This document shows, piece by piece, positions 33,640 through 41,935 of a DNA stretch of 64,000 nucleotides; the stretch's first letter is position 1, and every line of letters starts with the position of its first letter. The stretch is from Amorphoplanes friuliensis DSM 7358. GTDB taxonomy: Bacteria > Actinomycetota > Actinomycetes > Mycobacteriales > Micromonosporaceae. Where the stretch lies: contig NC_022657.1 of NCBI RefSeq assembly GCF_000494755.1, positions 8,462,001-8,526,000 of the forward strand, given 5' to 3'. A model generated the notes under the pieces. It was not told the DNA's origin, did not search any database, and was given only the letters and a program-made list of their open reading frames with translations. The position numbers and the translations under genes were made by a program.

Positions 33640-34812
33640 GTGGACTTTTCACTCAGCGACGAGGAGAGGGCGGTTCGTGAGACCGCCCGGACATTCATCA
33701 CCCGCGAGGTCATGCCTCTGGAGCAGGAGGCGCTGCGGCGCGAGCGGGCCCATCAGCCCGGTCTCGAGCGCAGCGAGCTGCGCGAGTTGCAGCTCAAGGC
33801 GAAGAAGTTCGGCTTCTGGGGCCTGTCGACACCCGAGCAGTACGGCGGCATGGACCTCCCGGCGGTCCTCCAGTCGCTGATCTGGACCGAGGTCGGCCGC
33901 ACCTTCGTGCAGTTCAAGTTCGGTGGCGAGGCCGACAACATCCTGTATTACGCCAACGACGCGCAAAAAGCCGAATATCTGGTGCCCACGATCGAGGGCG
34001 ACCGGATCTCCTGCTTCGCCATCACCGAGCCCGGCGCCGGGTCCGACGCGGCGAACATCAAGCTCAGCGCCCGTCAGGACGGCGACGACTGGATCCTCAA
34101 CGGTGAGAAGACGTTCATCACGAACGGCAACGAGGCCGACTTCGTGATCGTCGTCGCCGTCACCGACAAGGAGAAAGGTGTCCGTGGCGGCGGGACGACC
34201 GCGTTCCTGGTCGACCGGGAGATGGGCTGGCGCTCCGAGTTCATCCAGACCATGGGCGAGGGCGGACCGGCCGCACTGATCTTCGACAACGTCCGGGTCC
34301 CGGCCCGCAACATCCTCGGCGAGATCGGCCAGGGCTTCGAGCTGGGCATGAAGTGGATCGGCAAGGGCCGCTACCTCATCCCGTCCAACGCTCTCGGCAT
34401 CGCGGAGCGCGCGCTCGGCATGGCCATCGAGTACGCGAACACCCGCGAGACCTTCGGCGCCAGGATCGGCACCAACCAGGCCATCCAGTGGATGATCGCC
34501 GACTCCGAGGTGGAGCTGGAGGCGGCCCGCTGGCTCATCCTGAAGGCGGCGTGGACCGTGGACCAGGGCGCCGACCCGCGCCACGCGTCCTCCATGGCAA
34601 AGCTCTACGGCGCCAACATGGTCAACAACGTGGTCGACCGGGTCATGCAGATCCACGGCGGCATGGGTTACACCCGTGAGCTGCCGATCGAGCGCTGGTA
34701 CCGCCAGGTCCGCCTGATGCGCATCTACGAGGGCACCGACGAGATGCAGCGCCTCATCATCTCCCGGGATCTGCTTCGGGGCTTCACCAAGATCGGAGGG
34801 CACCTGGCATGA
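33640..34812 (+). CDS. Acyl-CoA dehydrogenase
   Basis: A 390-aa FAD enzyme that introduces a trans-2 double bond in an acyl-CoA. Family stretches seen are CFAITEPGAGSDAAN, WILNGEKTFITNG, FDNVRVPARNILGE, and the catalytic-base region IYEGTDEMQRLIISRDLLR, with Glu in YEGT. Start GTG 33640 has no ribosome site and is probably leaderless. The acyl-CoA synthetase gene overlaps its stop by ATGA. Confidence 0.9.
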   Translation: MDFSLSDEERAVRETARTFITREVMPLEQEALRRERAHQPGLERSELRELQLKAKKFGFWGLSTPEQYGGMDLPAVLQSLIWTEVGRTFVQFKFGGEADNILYYANDAQKAEYLVPTIEGDRISCFAITEPGAGSDAANIKLSARQDGDDWILNGEKTFITNGNEADFVIVVAVTDKEKGVRGGGTTAFLVDREMGWRSEFIQTMGEGGPAALIFDNVRVPARNILGEIGQGFELGMKWIGKGRYLIPSNALGIAERALGMAIEYANTRETFGARIGTNQAIQWMIADSEVELEAARWLILKAAWTVDQGADPRHASSMAKLYGANMVNNVVDRVMQIHGGMGYTRELPIERWYRQVRLMRIYEGTDEMQRLIISRDLLRGFTKIGGHLA

Positions 34813-36344
34813 CCATGTTGTCGCTGGCGGCGGTGCTCGCCGAGGGTGCCCGTCGGTACCCGGACAAGGTCGCGGTGGTCGACGGCGCCGCCCGGATCAC
34901 CTACCACGAGCTCTGGGAGCAGTCCCGGTCCTACGCCGCCGGCCTGCGTGAACTCGGCGTCGGCCCCGGCGACACCGTGGCGATCCTCATCCCGAACCTC
35001 GCCGATTTCCCCCGGGCCTACTACGGCGCGCTCGCCGTGGGCGCGCAGCTCGTCCCCGTCCATCTGCTGCTCACGGCCGAGGAGATGGCGTACGTGCTGC
35101 GGGACAGCCGCACCGATCTGCTGGTCGCGCACTCGAGCCAGCTGAAGACGGCGGCCGCGGCGGCAAAGCTCGCGGGTGTGAAGGTGGCGAGTGTCGGCCC
35201 GATGCCGCCCGGCATTCCCGACGCTCCGCCCCGGCTCGAGGAGGCTGCGGCCGGGGTGCCACCGCTGCCGACGTACGTGAGCCGCGAGGCCGAGGACGTC
35301 GCGGTGATCTTCTACACCAGTGGCACCACCGGTGAGCCCAAGGGCGCCCTGCTCACCCACCTCAACCTGGTCATGAACGCGACGGTGAACGTCTTCGACG
35401 CCAACGAGGTCAACTCGAGCGACGTGGTCATGGGTTGTCTGCCGCTGTTCCACACCTTCGGGCAGACCGTCGGCATGAACGGCACCTTCCGGCTCGGCGG
35501 CACACTGGTCCTGCTCGCGCGTTTCACCGGCGAGGCCGCGATCGAGCTGATGGTCCGCGAGCACGTCACCGTCTTCCACGGCGTGCCGACTATGTACATC
35601 GGCCTGCTCGAAGCCGCCGCCAAGGCCGACAAACTGCCCGAGCTGCGCATCTGCGTCTCGGGCGGAGCTTCACTGCCCGTCGCCGTTCTCGAGCGCTTCA
35701 GCGAGACCTTCCACTCCACGGTCTTCGAGGGTTACGGCCTCTCCGAGACCTCCCCCACCGCGACCACCAACCAACCCGCCTTCGGTACGCGCGCAGGCAC
35801 GATCGGCCACCCGATCTGGGGTGTCGAGGTGGAGATCGCCCGGGCCGAGATCGACGACCGCATCGAGCTGCTGCCGGCCGGGGAGCTCGGTGAGATCGTC
35901 ATCCGGGGCCACAACGTCTTCGCGGGCTACCTGAACAGGCCCGAGGAGACCGCGCAGGCGGTGGTCGACGGCTGGTTCCGCAGCGGTGACCTGGGCACCA
36001 AGGACGCCGAGGGTTTCATCACGATCGTCGACCGCAAGAAGGACCTGGTCATCCGGGGCGGCTTCAACGTCTACCCGCGGGAGGTCGAGGAAGTCCTGGC
36101 CCGGCACCCGTCCGTGGTGCAGGTCGCCGTGATCGGCGTGCCCGACGAAGTCTTTGGCGAGGAGATCTGTGCGGTGGTGGTGGCCGACCCCGCCGGCATC
36201 ACCGAGGACGAGCTCATCGAGTGGTCGAAAGAGCAGCTCGGACGGCACAAGTACCCCCGGCAGGTCCGTTTTGTCGACGCGCTGCCGATGGGACCGAGCT
36301 TCAAGGTCCTCAAGCGGGAGCTACGGCGCACCTTCGGATCCTGA
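34809..36344 (+). CDS. Acyl-CoA synthetase (AMP-forming)
   Basis: A 511-aa ANL-superfamily ligase. The ATP loop is FYTSGTTGEPKGALLTH, with YGLSETSPT, GWFRSGDLG and the hinge DRKKDLVIRGGFNVYPREVE. The catalytic Lys is in PMGPSFKVLKRELR. It activates a fatty or other acid for the dehydrogenase encoded just upstream. The alcohol and aldehyde dehydrogenases across the promoter could supply the acid. Its last 24 bp overlap the convergent NUDIX gene. Confidence 0.9.
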   Translation: MTMLSLAAVLAEGARRYPDKVAVVDGAARITYHELWEQSRSYAAGLRELGVGPGDTVAILIPNLADFPRAYYGALAVGAQLVPVHLLLTAEEMAYVLRDSRTDLLVAHSSQLKTAAAAAKLAGVKVASVGPMPPGIPDAPPRLEEAAAGVPPLPTYVSREAEDVAVIFYTSGTTGEPKGALLTHLNLVMNATVNVFDANEVNSSDVVMGCLPLFHTFGQTVGMNGTFRLGGTLVLLARFTGEAAIELMVREHVTVFHGVPTMYIGLLEAAAKADKLPELRICVSGGASLPVAVLERFSETFHSTVFEGYGLSETSPTATTNQPAFGTRAGTIGHPIWGVEVEIARAEIDDRIELLPAGELGEIVIRGHNVFAGYLNRPEETAQAVVDGWFRSGDLGTKDAEGFITIVDRKKDLVIRGGFNVYPREVEEVLARHPSVVQVAVIGVPDEVFGEEICAVVVADPAGITEDELIEWSKEQLGRHKYPRQVRFVDALPMGPSFKVLKRELRRTFGS

Positions 36345-36785
36345 GGGAGCGAGCAAGGCGGGAAGCTCCGCCACAATCGGCTTGTCCGCCGGCAGCCACG
36401 GGACGGTGTCCAGCTCGCCGGCGGTGAGCCACCGCATCGACGCGTGCTCGAGGGCGCGCGGCTCGTCGCCGTTCAGCAGCGTCACCACAAAGACGCGCAG
36501 GACGGCGCGGCCGTGCGCCAAAGGCACGTCCGGGCCCACCCGGTCGCCCACCTCCACGCGGACGCCGAGCTCCTCGGCGCACTCCCGGGCCAGCGCCTGA
36601 GCGTCGGTCTCCCCCGGCTCCACCTTGCCGCCCGGGAACTCCCAGCGCCCCGCCACCTCCGGCGGCGACGAGCGCTCACACGCGAGCACCCGGCCATCGG
36701 TCACGATCACTGCCGCGACAATCACTCTCGGTGACGGACGGCCGTTGACGTGGTGTTCATGGGGCATGAGCCAAGAGCGTGCCAC
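36321..36785 (-). CDS. NUDIX hydrolase, MutT-like
   Basis: A 154-aa protein with a full NUDIX box, GGKVEPGETDAQALAREC then AEELGV (Gx5Ex7REUxEExGU, about 52-74). AAVIVTDGRVLACERS and GRWEFPGG fit 8-oxo-dGTP diphosphatase/MutT or (2-hydroxy)dATP cleaning enzymes. The start is uncertain: GTG 36785 and ATG 36767 are both in frame and neither has a clear ribosome site. Convergent overlap with the synthetase gene. Confidence 0.85.
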   Translation of the reverse strand: MARSWLMPHEHHVNGRPSPRVIVAAVIVTDGRVLACERSSPPEVAGRWEFPGGKVEPGETDAQALARECAEELGVRVEVGDRVGPDVPLAHGRAVLRVFVVTLLNGDEPRALEHASMRWLTAGELDTVPWLPADKPIVAELPALLAPSGSEGAP

Positions 36786-36948
36786 AAAACTTAACCGATC
36801 AGGTTGAACGAGACGTCCCGATCGTCACGAGAACACGGATATGTGGGCGTGGACATAGTTGACGCGGAAGACAAGACTGTGGGCACCGACCATGACGACA
36901 CGGCGACAGTTTGGCCACAAGCCGGCAACGACGCCAGGGAGGTGCAGC

Positions 36949-37260
36949 ATGCGAGGCAGGAAAATCCGCGGTACCCGCCCTGACTATCTCAGCGACGCCC
37001 TGGCGGTTCTCGGCGGCTGGACCCAGGACGGGATCCAGCTCAAGCGTGTGCTCGCATGCGACGACAGTCAGCATGCCGCATTGACGGAGCGGATCAAGGT
37101 GGCGGCCGACACGCTGCGCCTCCGTCCCAGCATCCGGCGCATGGACGGTCACACCCAGATCCTGCTGGGCGCCTCCGACGGTCAGGCCATCACCGACGGT
37201 GAGGTCACCCTGGCGGCCCGGATCGAAGATGCGTACCGCACAGTGGTGGGCCCCCAGTAG
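36949..37260 (+). CDS. Divergent pterin carbinolamine dehydratase-like protein
   Basis: A 103-aa protein. The run WTQDGIQLKRVLACDD, then ERIKVAADTLRLRPSI, then GQAITDGEVTLAARIEDAY follows the 4a-hydroxytetrahydrobiopterin dehydratase pattern. The catalytic HHP of the family is replaced by LRP here, and the later Thr-His is GAS. It may therefore be an inactive or repurposed copy. ATG 36949 has GGGAGG 7 bp upstream; the frame is open to 36859 but with atypical codon use. Confidence 0.5.
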   Translation: MRGRKIRGTRPDYLSDALAVLGGWTQDGIQLKRVLACDDSQHAALTERIKVAADTLRLRPSIRRMDGHTQILLGASDGQAITDGEVTLAARIEDAYRTVVGPQ

Positions 37261-37270
37261 CCTGTCGACC

Positions 37271-37633
37271 ATGACGGCTCCGGTTTACGACAGCAAAGGC
37301 CAGCTCCAGCAGATCGAGAGCGGCCTGCTCGAGGGCGAGACCATCATCGCGGTGTACGACGCCGTCGGCGCCGGCACCGGATTCATCGGCCTGACCACCC
37401 GCCGAGTGATCATCCAGGACAAGTCCTTCGCGGGTAAGCGTGTCGCGATCACGAGCATTCCGTATGCCAAGGTCAGCAGTGTCAGCGTGGTCAGCAACAA
37501 GAGCTGGGCCGGTCAGTTCTTCTCGACCGGCACGATTGCGATCACTGTGGGTACGCATACCTACGAGGTGGAGTTCCGGGGCTCGGAGAAGACCCACCAC
37601 GTGCACAACGTGATCCTCCACTACGCCTCCTAG
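37271..37633 (+). CDS. Bacterial PH-domain protein
   Basis: A 120-aa soluble protein that matches the bacterial pleckstrin-homology domain (bPH_1 type): GLLEGETIIAVYDAVGAGTGFIGLTTRRVIIQ, then ITSIPYAKVSSVSV, then YEVEFRGSEKTHHVHNVI. Such proteins are common in actinobacteria with no assigned role. ATG 37271 lies 10 bp after the previous stop. Confidence 0.7.
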   Translation: MTAPVYDSKGQLQQIESGLLEGETIIAVYDAVGAGTGFIGLTTRRVIIQDKSFAGKRVAITSIPYAKVSSVSVVSNKSWAGQFFSTGTIAITVGTHTYEVEFRGSEKTHHVHNVILHYAS

Positions 37634-38088
37634 ACCGCACTTCCGGGACCGCGGCGGCGGGGTCACTTCCATGCGCTGACCGCGGTTACCGGCGTTCCGT
37701 GTCGCCGGCCTTGAGCGGTTTGCCGAAAGCCTGCGTTTCGACTACGGCGAGGTTTTCGGTGAGGGTGCGGTTGATCGGCCGGTTTGGTCCTGGTTGACGG
37801 TTGGGGGCCGGGGGTGACCAAGACGGCTGTGGGGCGTTTTTATGCCGTTCTTGGTCACCCCCGGCCCCCAACCTTGCATGGTTGTCCCTTGCGGCTGGAT
37901 CTTTGGTTGCTCGCTGCTGGGTGCGTGGTTGGGGTGGGTTGTCTCCTTGCGGGTGGTGGTTTGGCTTCCGCGCGGTGGGCGGGCTTGGGGATTTGGTCTG
38001 GCAGGCCGGGGTGGGTGGGGGTCAGGCGACGCACCGCGCCGGTTGCGGTTGTGGGCCGAAGCCTTGGTGATGGCGGCGGCAGTCTTAG
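37634..38088. other. Gene-free stretch with a long inverted repeat
   Basis: No convincing gene is present. The segment holds the inverted repeat at 37799-37873 and then G/T-rich DNA with weak coding character. Short open frames here change composition abruptly and have no ribosome site. It leads into the tandem-repeat and transposase remnant. Confidence 0.5.
37799..37873. repeat. Long inverted repeat, 25-bp perfect arms
   Basis: Bases 37799-37823 (GGTTGGGGGCCGGGGGTGAC then CAAGA) are the exact reverse complement of 37849-37873. The pairing continues inward as CGGC/GCCG with one bulge. The loop is about 16 nt and contains TTTTT. It could be a very stable hairpin, a REP-like element or the end of a mobile element. 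Confidence 0.8.
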
Positions 38089-38181
38089 CGGCGGGCAGCG
38101 GGCGGCGGGCAGCGGGCAGCGGGCGGCGAGCAGCGGGCAGGTAGCAGCGGCAGCGGACAGCTAGCAGCGGGCAGCGGGCGG
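38089..38181. repeat. Degenerate GCGGGCA heptamer array
   Basis: About a dozen units of GCGGGCA with variants (GCGGCG, GCGAGCA, GTAGCA) are strung together. The array abuts the broken 5' end of the transposase remnant. Confidence 0.7.
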
Positions 38182-38577
38182 CGGCTCGAACAGGTCCGCG
38201 TCGCCCGGCCTGGCGGGCTCGGGCGGCCTCGTGTCCGGCGGACGTCCGTGACCGGTGACAAGGCGTACTCGTCACGAGCGAATCGCGAAGCCCTGCGCGG
38301 CAAGCGGATTCGCGCGACGATCCCCGGACCCGACGACCAGATCGCCGACCGGAAACGCCGCGGCCGCCGAGGCGGGCGCCCGCCCGCCTTCGACTCCGTC
38401 GACTACCGCCGCCGCAACCAGGTCGAACGCGGCTTCAACCGGCGCAAACACTGGCGCGGGCCGGCCACCAGGTTCGACAAACTCGGCATCAACCACCAAG
38501 CCACCCTCGACCTGATCGAACTACTGGACTGGCTACGCGCGGTTTCCGACGGACATGATCCGCGGGACAGAACCTAG
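38182..38577 (+). pseudogene. IS5-type transposase fragment, C-terminal part
   Basis: The translation from about 38182 reads RLEQVRVARPGGLGRPRVRR and goes on to DKAYSSRANREALRGKRI, RPPAFDSVDYRRRNQVERGF, NRRKHWRGPATRFDK and IELLDWLRA. This is the last third of an IS5/IS4-type DDE transposase, including the final Asp/Glu region (VERGFNRRK). The N-terminal two thirds and the first acidic residues are missing, replaced by the heptamer array. GTG 38248 could not be a functional start. A decayed insertion. Confidence 0.8.
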
Positions 38578-38593
38578 GGCTGTGGCCGCGGCG

Positions 38594-38695
38594 GTGAGCA
38601 CCGTGGGCGTCGGCTGCGCTGAGCGGCGAGGCAGCGACAGCGGCGTGAGCACCGTAGGCGTCGGCTGCGCCGAGCGGTCAGGCAGCGACAGCAGC
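38594..38695. repeat. 51-bp direct repeat, two copies
   Basis: Bases 38594-38644 and 38645-38695 are near-identical tandem copies starting GTGAGCACCGTGGGCGTCGG, with a few substitutions. Confidence 0.75.
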
Positions 38696-38701
38696 GGCGG
38701 G

Positions 38702-38762
38702 CGGCGGCTTCGGCGGCGGGCGGCGGCTTCGGCGGCGGGCGGCGGCTTCGGCGGCGGGCGGC
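38702..38762. repeat. 19-bp tandem repeat, about three copies
   Basis: The unit GGCGGCTTCGGCGGCGGGC recurs with a strict 19-bp period (CTTC at 38708, 38727 and 38746). A period that is not a multiple of three speaks against coding. Confidence 0.75.
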
Positions 38763-38947
38763 GGCGGGGCGGCGGGCTCGGGCGGCGAGTTGGGGTGCGC
38801 TTGCGCGGGTGGGCAGGTCTGGGCGGCGGGCTTCTGTGGGCTTGGCGTGGGGGGAGGTGGTCGGATTGTGTGGGGTTGGTGGTGGGCTTTTTGCGCGATG
38901 GACAAAAGTCCGAGTAGGACGGACGAAAGTATGGACAGTTGCGTTGG

Positions 38948-38987
38948 TTGTTACTAACGTTTGCTCACTGTTACACGTTAGTAACAA
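38948..38987. promoter_or_regulatory. 13-bp inverted repeat upstream of the secreted dehydrogenase gene
   Basis: TTGTTACTAACGT (38948-38960) and ACGTTAGTAACAA (38975-38987) pair perfectly with a 14-nt spacer. The arms are AT-rich in a GC-rich genome and lie 110 bp before ATG 39098, which fits a paired operator for a LacI/GntR/TetR-type regulator or a leader hairpin. Confidence 0.5.
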
Positions 38988-39097
38988 GCGGCGTGCTCGT
39001 CCCCAGGGGCTCGGCGCTTGGCCAGGGCTCGGCGTATCGGCGCAAGGTAGCCCCACACCTGGCAACTCCCCTACGTCAGGAAAGGGACTGGACCCTT

Positions 39098-41935
39098 ATG
39101 TCCTTGAGACATCGAAGCATGCCCAGACTTCGATATTTTGCGGGAGCATCGCTGCTGGTGGCGGCGAGCCTGGTCGCGACCGCCGCACCCGCGCAGGCCA
39201 TTGTCATCAACCCCGCCGACTACCAGCAGGTCACGCTGGCCAAGGGTGTGGCCGAGGTCGGTGAGCCGATGGCGCTCGCGGTGCTGCCGGACTCGTCGGT
39301 GCTGCACACCGCCCGCAACGGCACGCTGCGGCGTACCGACAAGAGCGGTACGACCACGCTGATCGGCACGCTGGCGGTCTACAACCATGACGAAGAGGGG
39401 CTGCAGGGTGTCGGTGTCGACCCCGGCTTCGCCACCAACCGGCAGATCTACCTCTACTACGCGCCGCCGTTGAGCACGCCGGCCGGTGACGCGCCCGCGA
39501 GCGGCTCGGACTTCTCTGCCTGGAACGGCGTCAACCGCCTCTCGCGGTACACCCTGAACGCCGACTTCACGCTCAACACCGGCAGCAAGGTCGATGTCCT
39601 GGACGTGCCCGCGACCCGTGGCCTGTGCTGCCACGTCGGCGGCGACATCGACTTCGACGCGGCCGGCAACCTCTACCTCTCCACCGGCGACGACAGCAAC
39701 CCGTTCGACTCCGCGGGGTACTCGCCGATCGACGAGCGCACCGACCGCAACCCCGGGTACGACGCCCAGCGCAGCGCCGGTAACACCAACGACCTGCGCG
39801 GCAAGGTGCTGCGGATCAAGGTGAACGCCAACGGGACCTACTCGGTCCCGTCCGGCAACCTCTTCCCGGCCGGTACGGCGAACACCCGTCCCGAGATCTA
39901 TGCCATGGGCTTCCGGAACCCGTTCCGGATGAGCGTCGACAAGAAGACCGGTGTCGTCTACCTCGGCGACTACGGCCCGGATGCGGGCTCCACCGACCAG
40001 AACCGCGGTCCCAGCGGGCAGGTCGAGTTCAACCGCATCACCAGCCCGGGCAACTACGGCTGGCCGTACTGCACCGGCAACAACACCAGCACCGAGACGT
40101 ACAACGAGTGGAACTTCGCCTCGAACTCGACCGGACCCAAGTACGACTGCGCCGGCGGGCCGACGAACAACTCGTTCCGCAACACCGGTCAGACCAAGCT
40201 CCCGCCGGCCCGTCCGGCCTGGATCCGGTACGCCGGAGACGCCGGCACCCCGCCCGAGTTCGGCGGCGGCTCCGAGTCACCCATGGGCGGCCCGGTCTAC
40301 AACTTCGACGCGAACCTGAACTCCCCCACCAAGTTCCCCGCGGCCCTGGACGGCAACTTCTTCGCCGGTGAGCTGGGACGGGGCTGGATCAAGCCGATCA
40401 AGGTCGGCACGAACGGCGCGGTCGGCGAGATCTCGACCTTCCCGTGGGTCGGCAAGCAGGTCATGGACATGGCGTTCGGGCCGGAGGGCTCGCTCTACGT
40501 CCTCGACTACGGCACCGGTTACTTCAACGGCGACGTCAATTCGGCGCTGTACCGCTTCGACTACCTGGCCGGCTCGAACCGGGCGCCGACCGCGGTGGCG
40601 AGCTCGAACAAGACGAACGGTCAGGCCCCGCTGGCGGTCGCGTTCTCGTCGGCCGGCTCGTCCGATCCCGAGGGTGGCGCGCTGAGCTACTCGTGGGCTT
40701 TCGGTGACGGCACCACGTCGACGGCGGCCAACCCGACCAAGACGTACACCGCGAACGGGACCTACAACGCGACGCTGACGGTCACGGACCCCGCGGGTCT
40801 CAAGGGCACCGCGAACGTCACCATCACGGTCGGCAACACCGCGCCCACGGTGACGATCAACAGCCCGTTCAACGGCTCGCTCTTCTCGTACGGCGACACG
40901 GTGCCCTTCTCGATCACCGTGACCGACCCCGAGGACAGCTCGATCAACTGTGCCGACGTCAAGATGACCTACGTCCTGGGTCACGACAGCCACGGGCACC
41001 AGATCACCTCGAAGAACGGCTGCACCGGCTCGATCACCATCCCGGTCGACGGTGAGCACGACTCGGCGGCGAACATCTTCGCGGTCTTCGACGCCGAGTA
41101 CACCGACGCGGGTGGCCTGACCACTCACACGCAGCACACGCTGCAGCCGCGGCGCCGGCAGGCCGAGCACTACAAGACCTCGTCCGGTGTCGACCCGATC
41201 AGCAAGACGACGGCCGAGGGTGGCCGGACGGTCGGCAACATCGACAACGGCGACTGGATCGCGTTCGAGCCGTACCGGCTGAGCAACGTCACGTCGTTCA
41301 CCGCACGGGTCTCCTCCGGCGGCGCCGGCGGCACGTTGCAGGTCCGGATGGGTTCCCCGACCGGCACGGTCCTCGGCTCGGCCACGGTCCCGGTCACCGG
41401 CGGCTGGGAGACCTTCGCCAACGTCACCGGTACGGTCACCGGCGCTCCGGCGAGCACCGGCCAGCTGTACCTGACGTTCTCGGGTGCCACCGGCAGCGGC
41501 GCGCTGTTCGATCTGGACGCGTTCACGCTGAACACCGGCACCGCCACGGCCGGCACCGGCCCGATCGTCGGTCTGGCGAGCAAGTGCCTCGACGTGGCCG
41601 CCGGCGCGACCGCGGACGGCACGAAGATCCAGCTCTACACCTGCAACAGCACCACCTCGCAGACCTGGACGGTCACCGCGAACAGCACGGTCAAGGCGCT
41701 CGGCAAGTGCCTGGACGTGGCCGGTGGCGCCACCGTCAACGGCACCAAGGCGCAGCTCTACACCTGCAACGGCAGTGCCGCCCAGAACTGGGCCGCCAAC
41801 GCCGACGGGACCCTGCGCAACCCGCAGTCGAGCAAGTGTCTCGACGTCAGTCAGAACAGTTCCGCCAACGGTCAGCAGATCCACATCTGGGACTGCATCG
41901 CCGGCGCGGCCAACCAGAAGTGGGTGCTGCCATGA
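39098..41935 (+). CDS. Secreted PQQ-type sugar dehydrogenase with PKD, CBM6 and ricin-lectin domains
   Basis: A 945-aa exported protein. Signal peptide about 1-36 (ending APAQA). Residues about 40-480 match the glucose/sorbosone dehydrogenase (GSDH) propeller: GEPMALAVLPDSSVL, CCHVGGDIDFDAAGNLYLST, YAMGFRNPFRMSVD. A PKD domain follows (PTAVASSNK to SWAFGDGTTS, about 502-585), then a Big-like stretch. A CBM6-like domain comes next (RRQAEHYKTSSGV, DNGDWIAFEP), then a ricin-B lectin trefoil (about 820-945, repeats KCLDVA and QIHIWDC). It would oxidise a sugar or glycan outside the cell with bound PQQ. ATG 39098 is chosen for the signal peptide. Confidence 0.85.
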   Translation: MSLRHRSMPRLRYFAGASLLVAASLVATAAPAQAIVINPADYQQVTLAKGVAEVGEPMALAVLPDSSVLHTARNGTLRRTDKSGTTTLIGTLAVYNHDEEGLQGVGVDPGFATNRQIYLYYAPPLSTPAGDAPASGSDFSAWNGVNRLSRYTLNADFTLNTGSKVDVLDVPATRGLCCHVGGDIDFDAAGNLYLSTGDDSNPFDSAGYSPIDERTDRNPGYDAQRSAGNTNDLRGKVLRIKVNANGTYSVPSGNLFPAGTANTRPEIYAMGFRNPFRMSVDKKTGVVYLGDYGPDAGSTDQNRGPSGQVEFNRITSPGNYGWPYCTGNNTSTETYNEWNFASNSTGPKYDCAGGPTNNSFRNTGQTKLPPARPAWIRYAGDAGTPPEFGGGSESPMGGPVYNFDANLNSPTKFPAALDGNFFAGELGRGWIKPIKVGTNGAVGEISTFPWVGKQVMDMAFGPEGSLYVLDYGTGYFNGDVNSALYRFDYLAGSNRAPTAVASSNKTNGQAPLAVAFSSAGSSDPEGGALSYSWAFGDGTTSTAANPTKTYTANGTYNATLTVTDPAGLKGTANVTITVGNTAPTVTINSPFNGSLFSYGDTVPFSITVTDPEDSSINCADVKMTYVLGHDSHGHQITSKNGCTGSITIPVDGEHDSAANIFAVFDAEYTDAGGLTTHTQHTLQPRRRQAEHYKTSSGVDPISKTTAEGGRTVGNIDNGDWIAFEPYRLSNVTSFTARVSSGGAGGTLQVRMGSPTGTVLGSATVPVTGGWETFANVTGTVTGAPASTGQLYLTFSGATGSGALFDLDAFTLNTGTATAGTGPIVGLASKCLDVAAGATADGTKIQLYTCNSTTSQTWTVTANSTVKALGKCLDVAGGATVNGTKAQLYTCNGSAAQNWAANADGTLRNPQSSKCLDVSQNSSANGQQIHIWDCIAGAANQKWVLP

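Larger units (their letters stand above)
38578..39097. other. Repeat-rich gene-free stretch before the secreted dehydrogenase
   Basis: No gene is supported. It contains a 51-bp direct repeat, a 19-bp triplet array, then a less GC-rich part with the inverted repeat at 38948-38987. The last part probably holds the promoter of the gene at 39098, with AGGAAAGGGA as its ribosome site. Confidence 0.5.

Noticed and set aside
36791..36807. Near-palindrome TTAACC-N5-GGTTGA upstream of the NUDIX gene
   Set aside because: One arm position mismatches and it is short; it is not strong enough to call an operator.
37784..38164. Possible small proteins in the G/T-rich stretch
   Set aside because: They cross the inverted repeat and the heptamer array, have no ribosome site and no normal codon bias.
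38089..38762. CRISPR array
   Set aside because: The units are contiguous tandem repeats with no unique spacers, and no cas genes are present.
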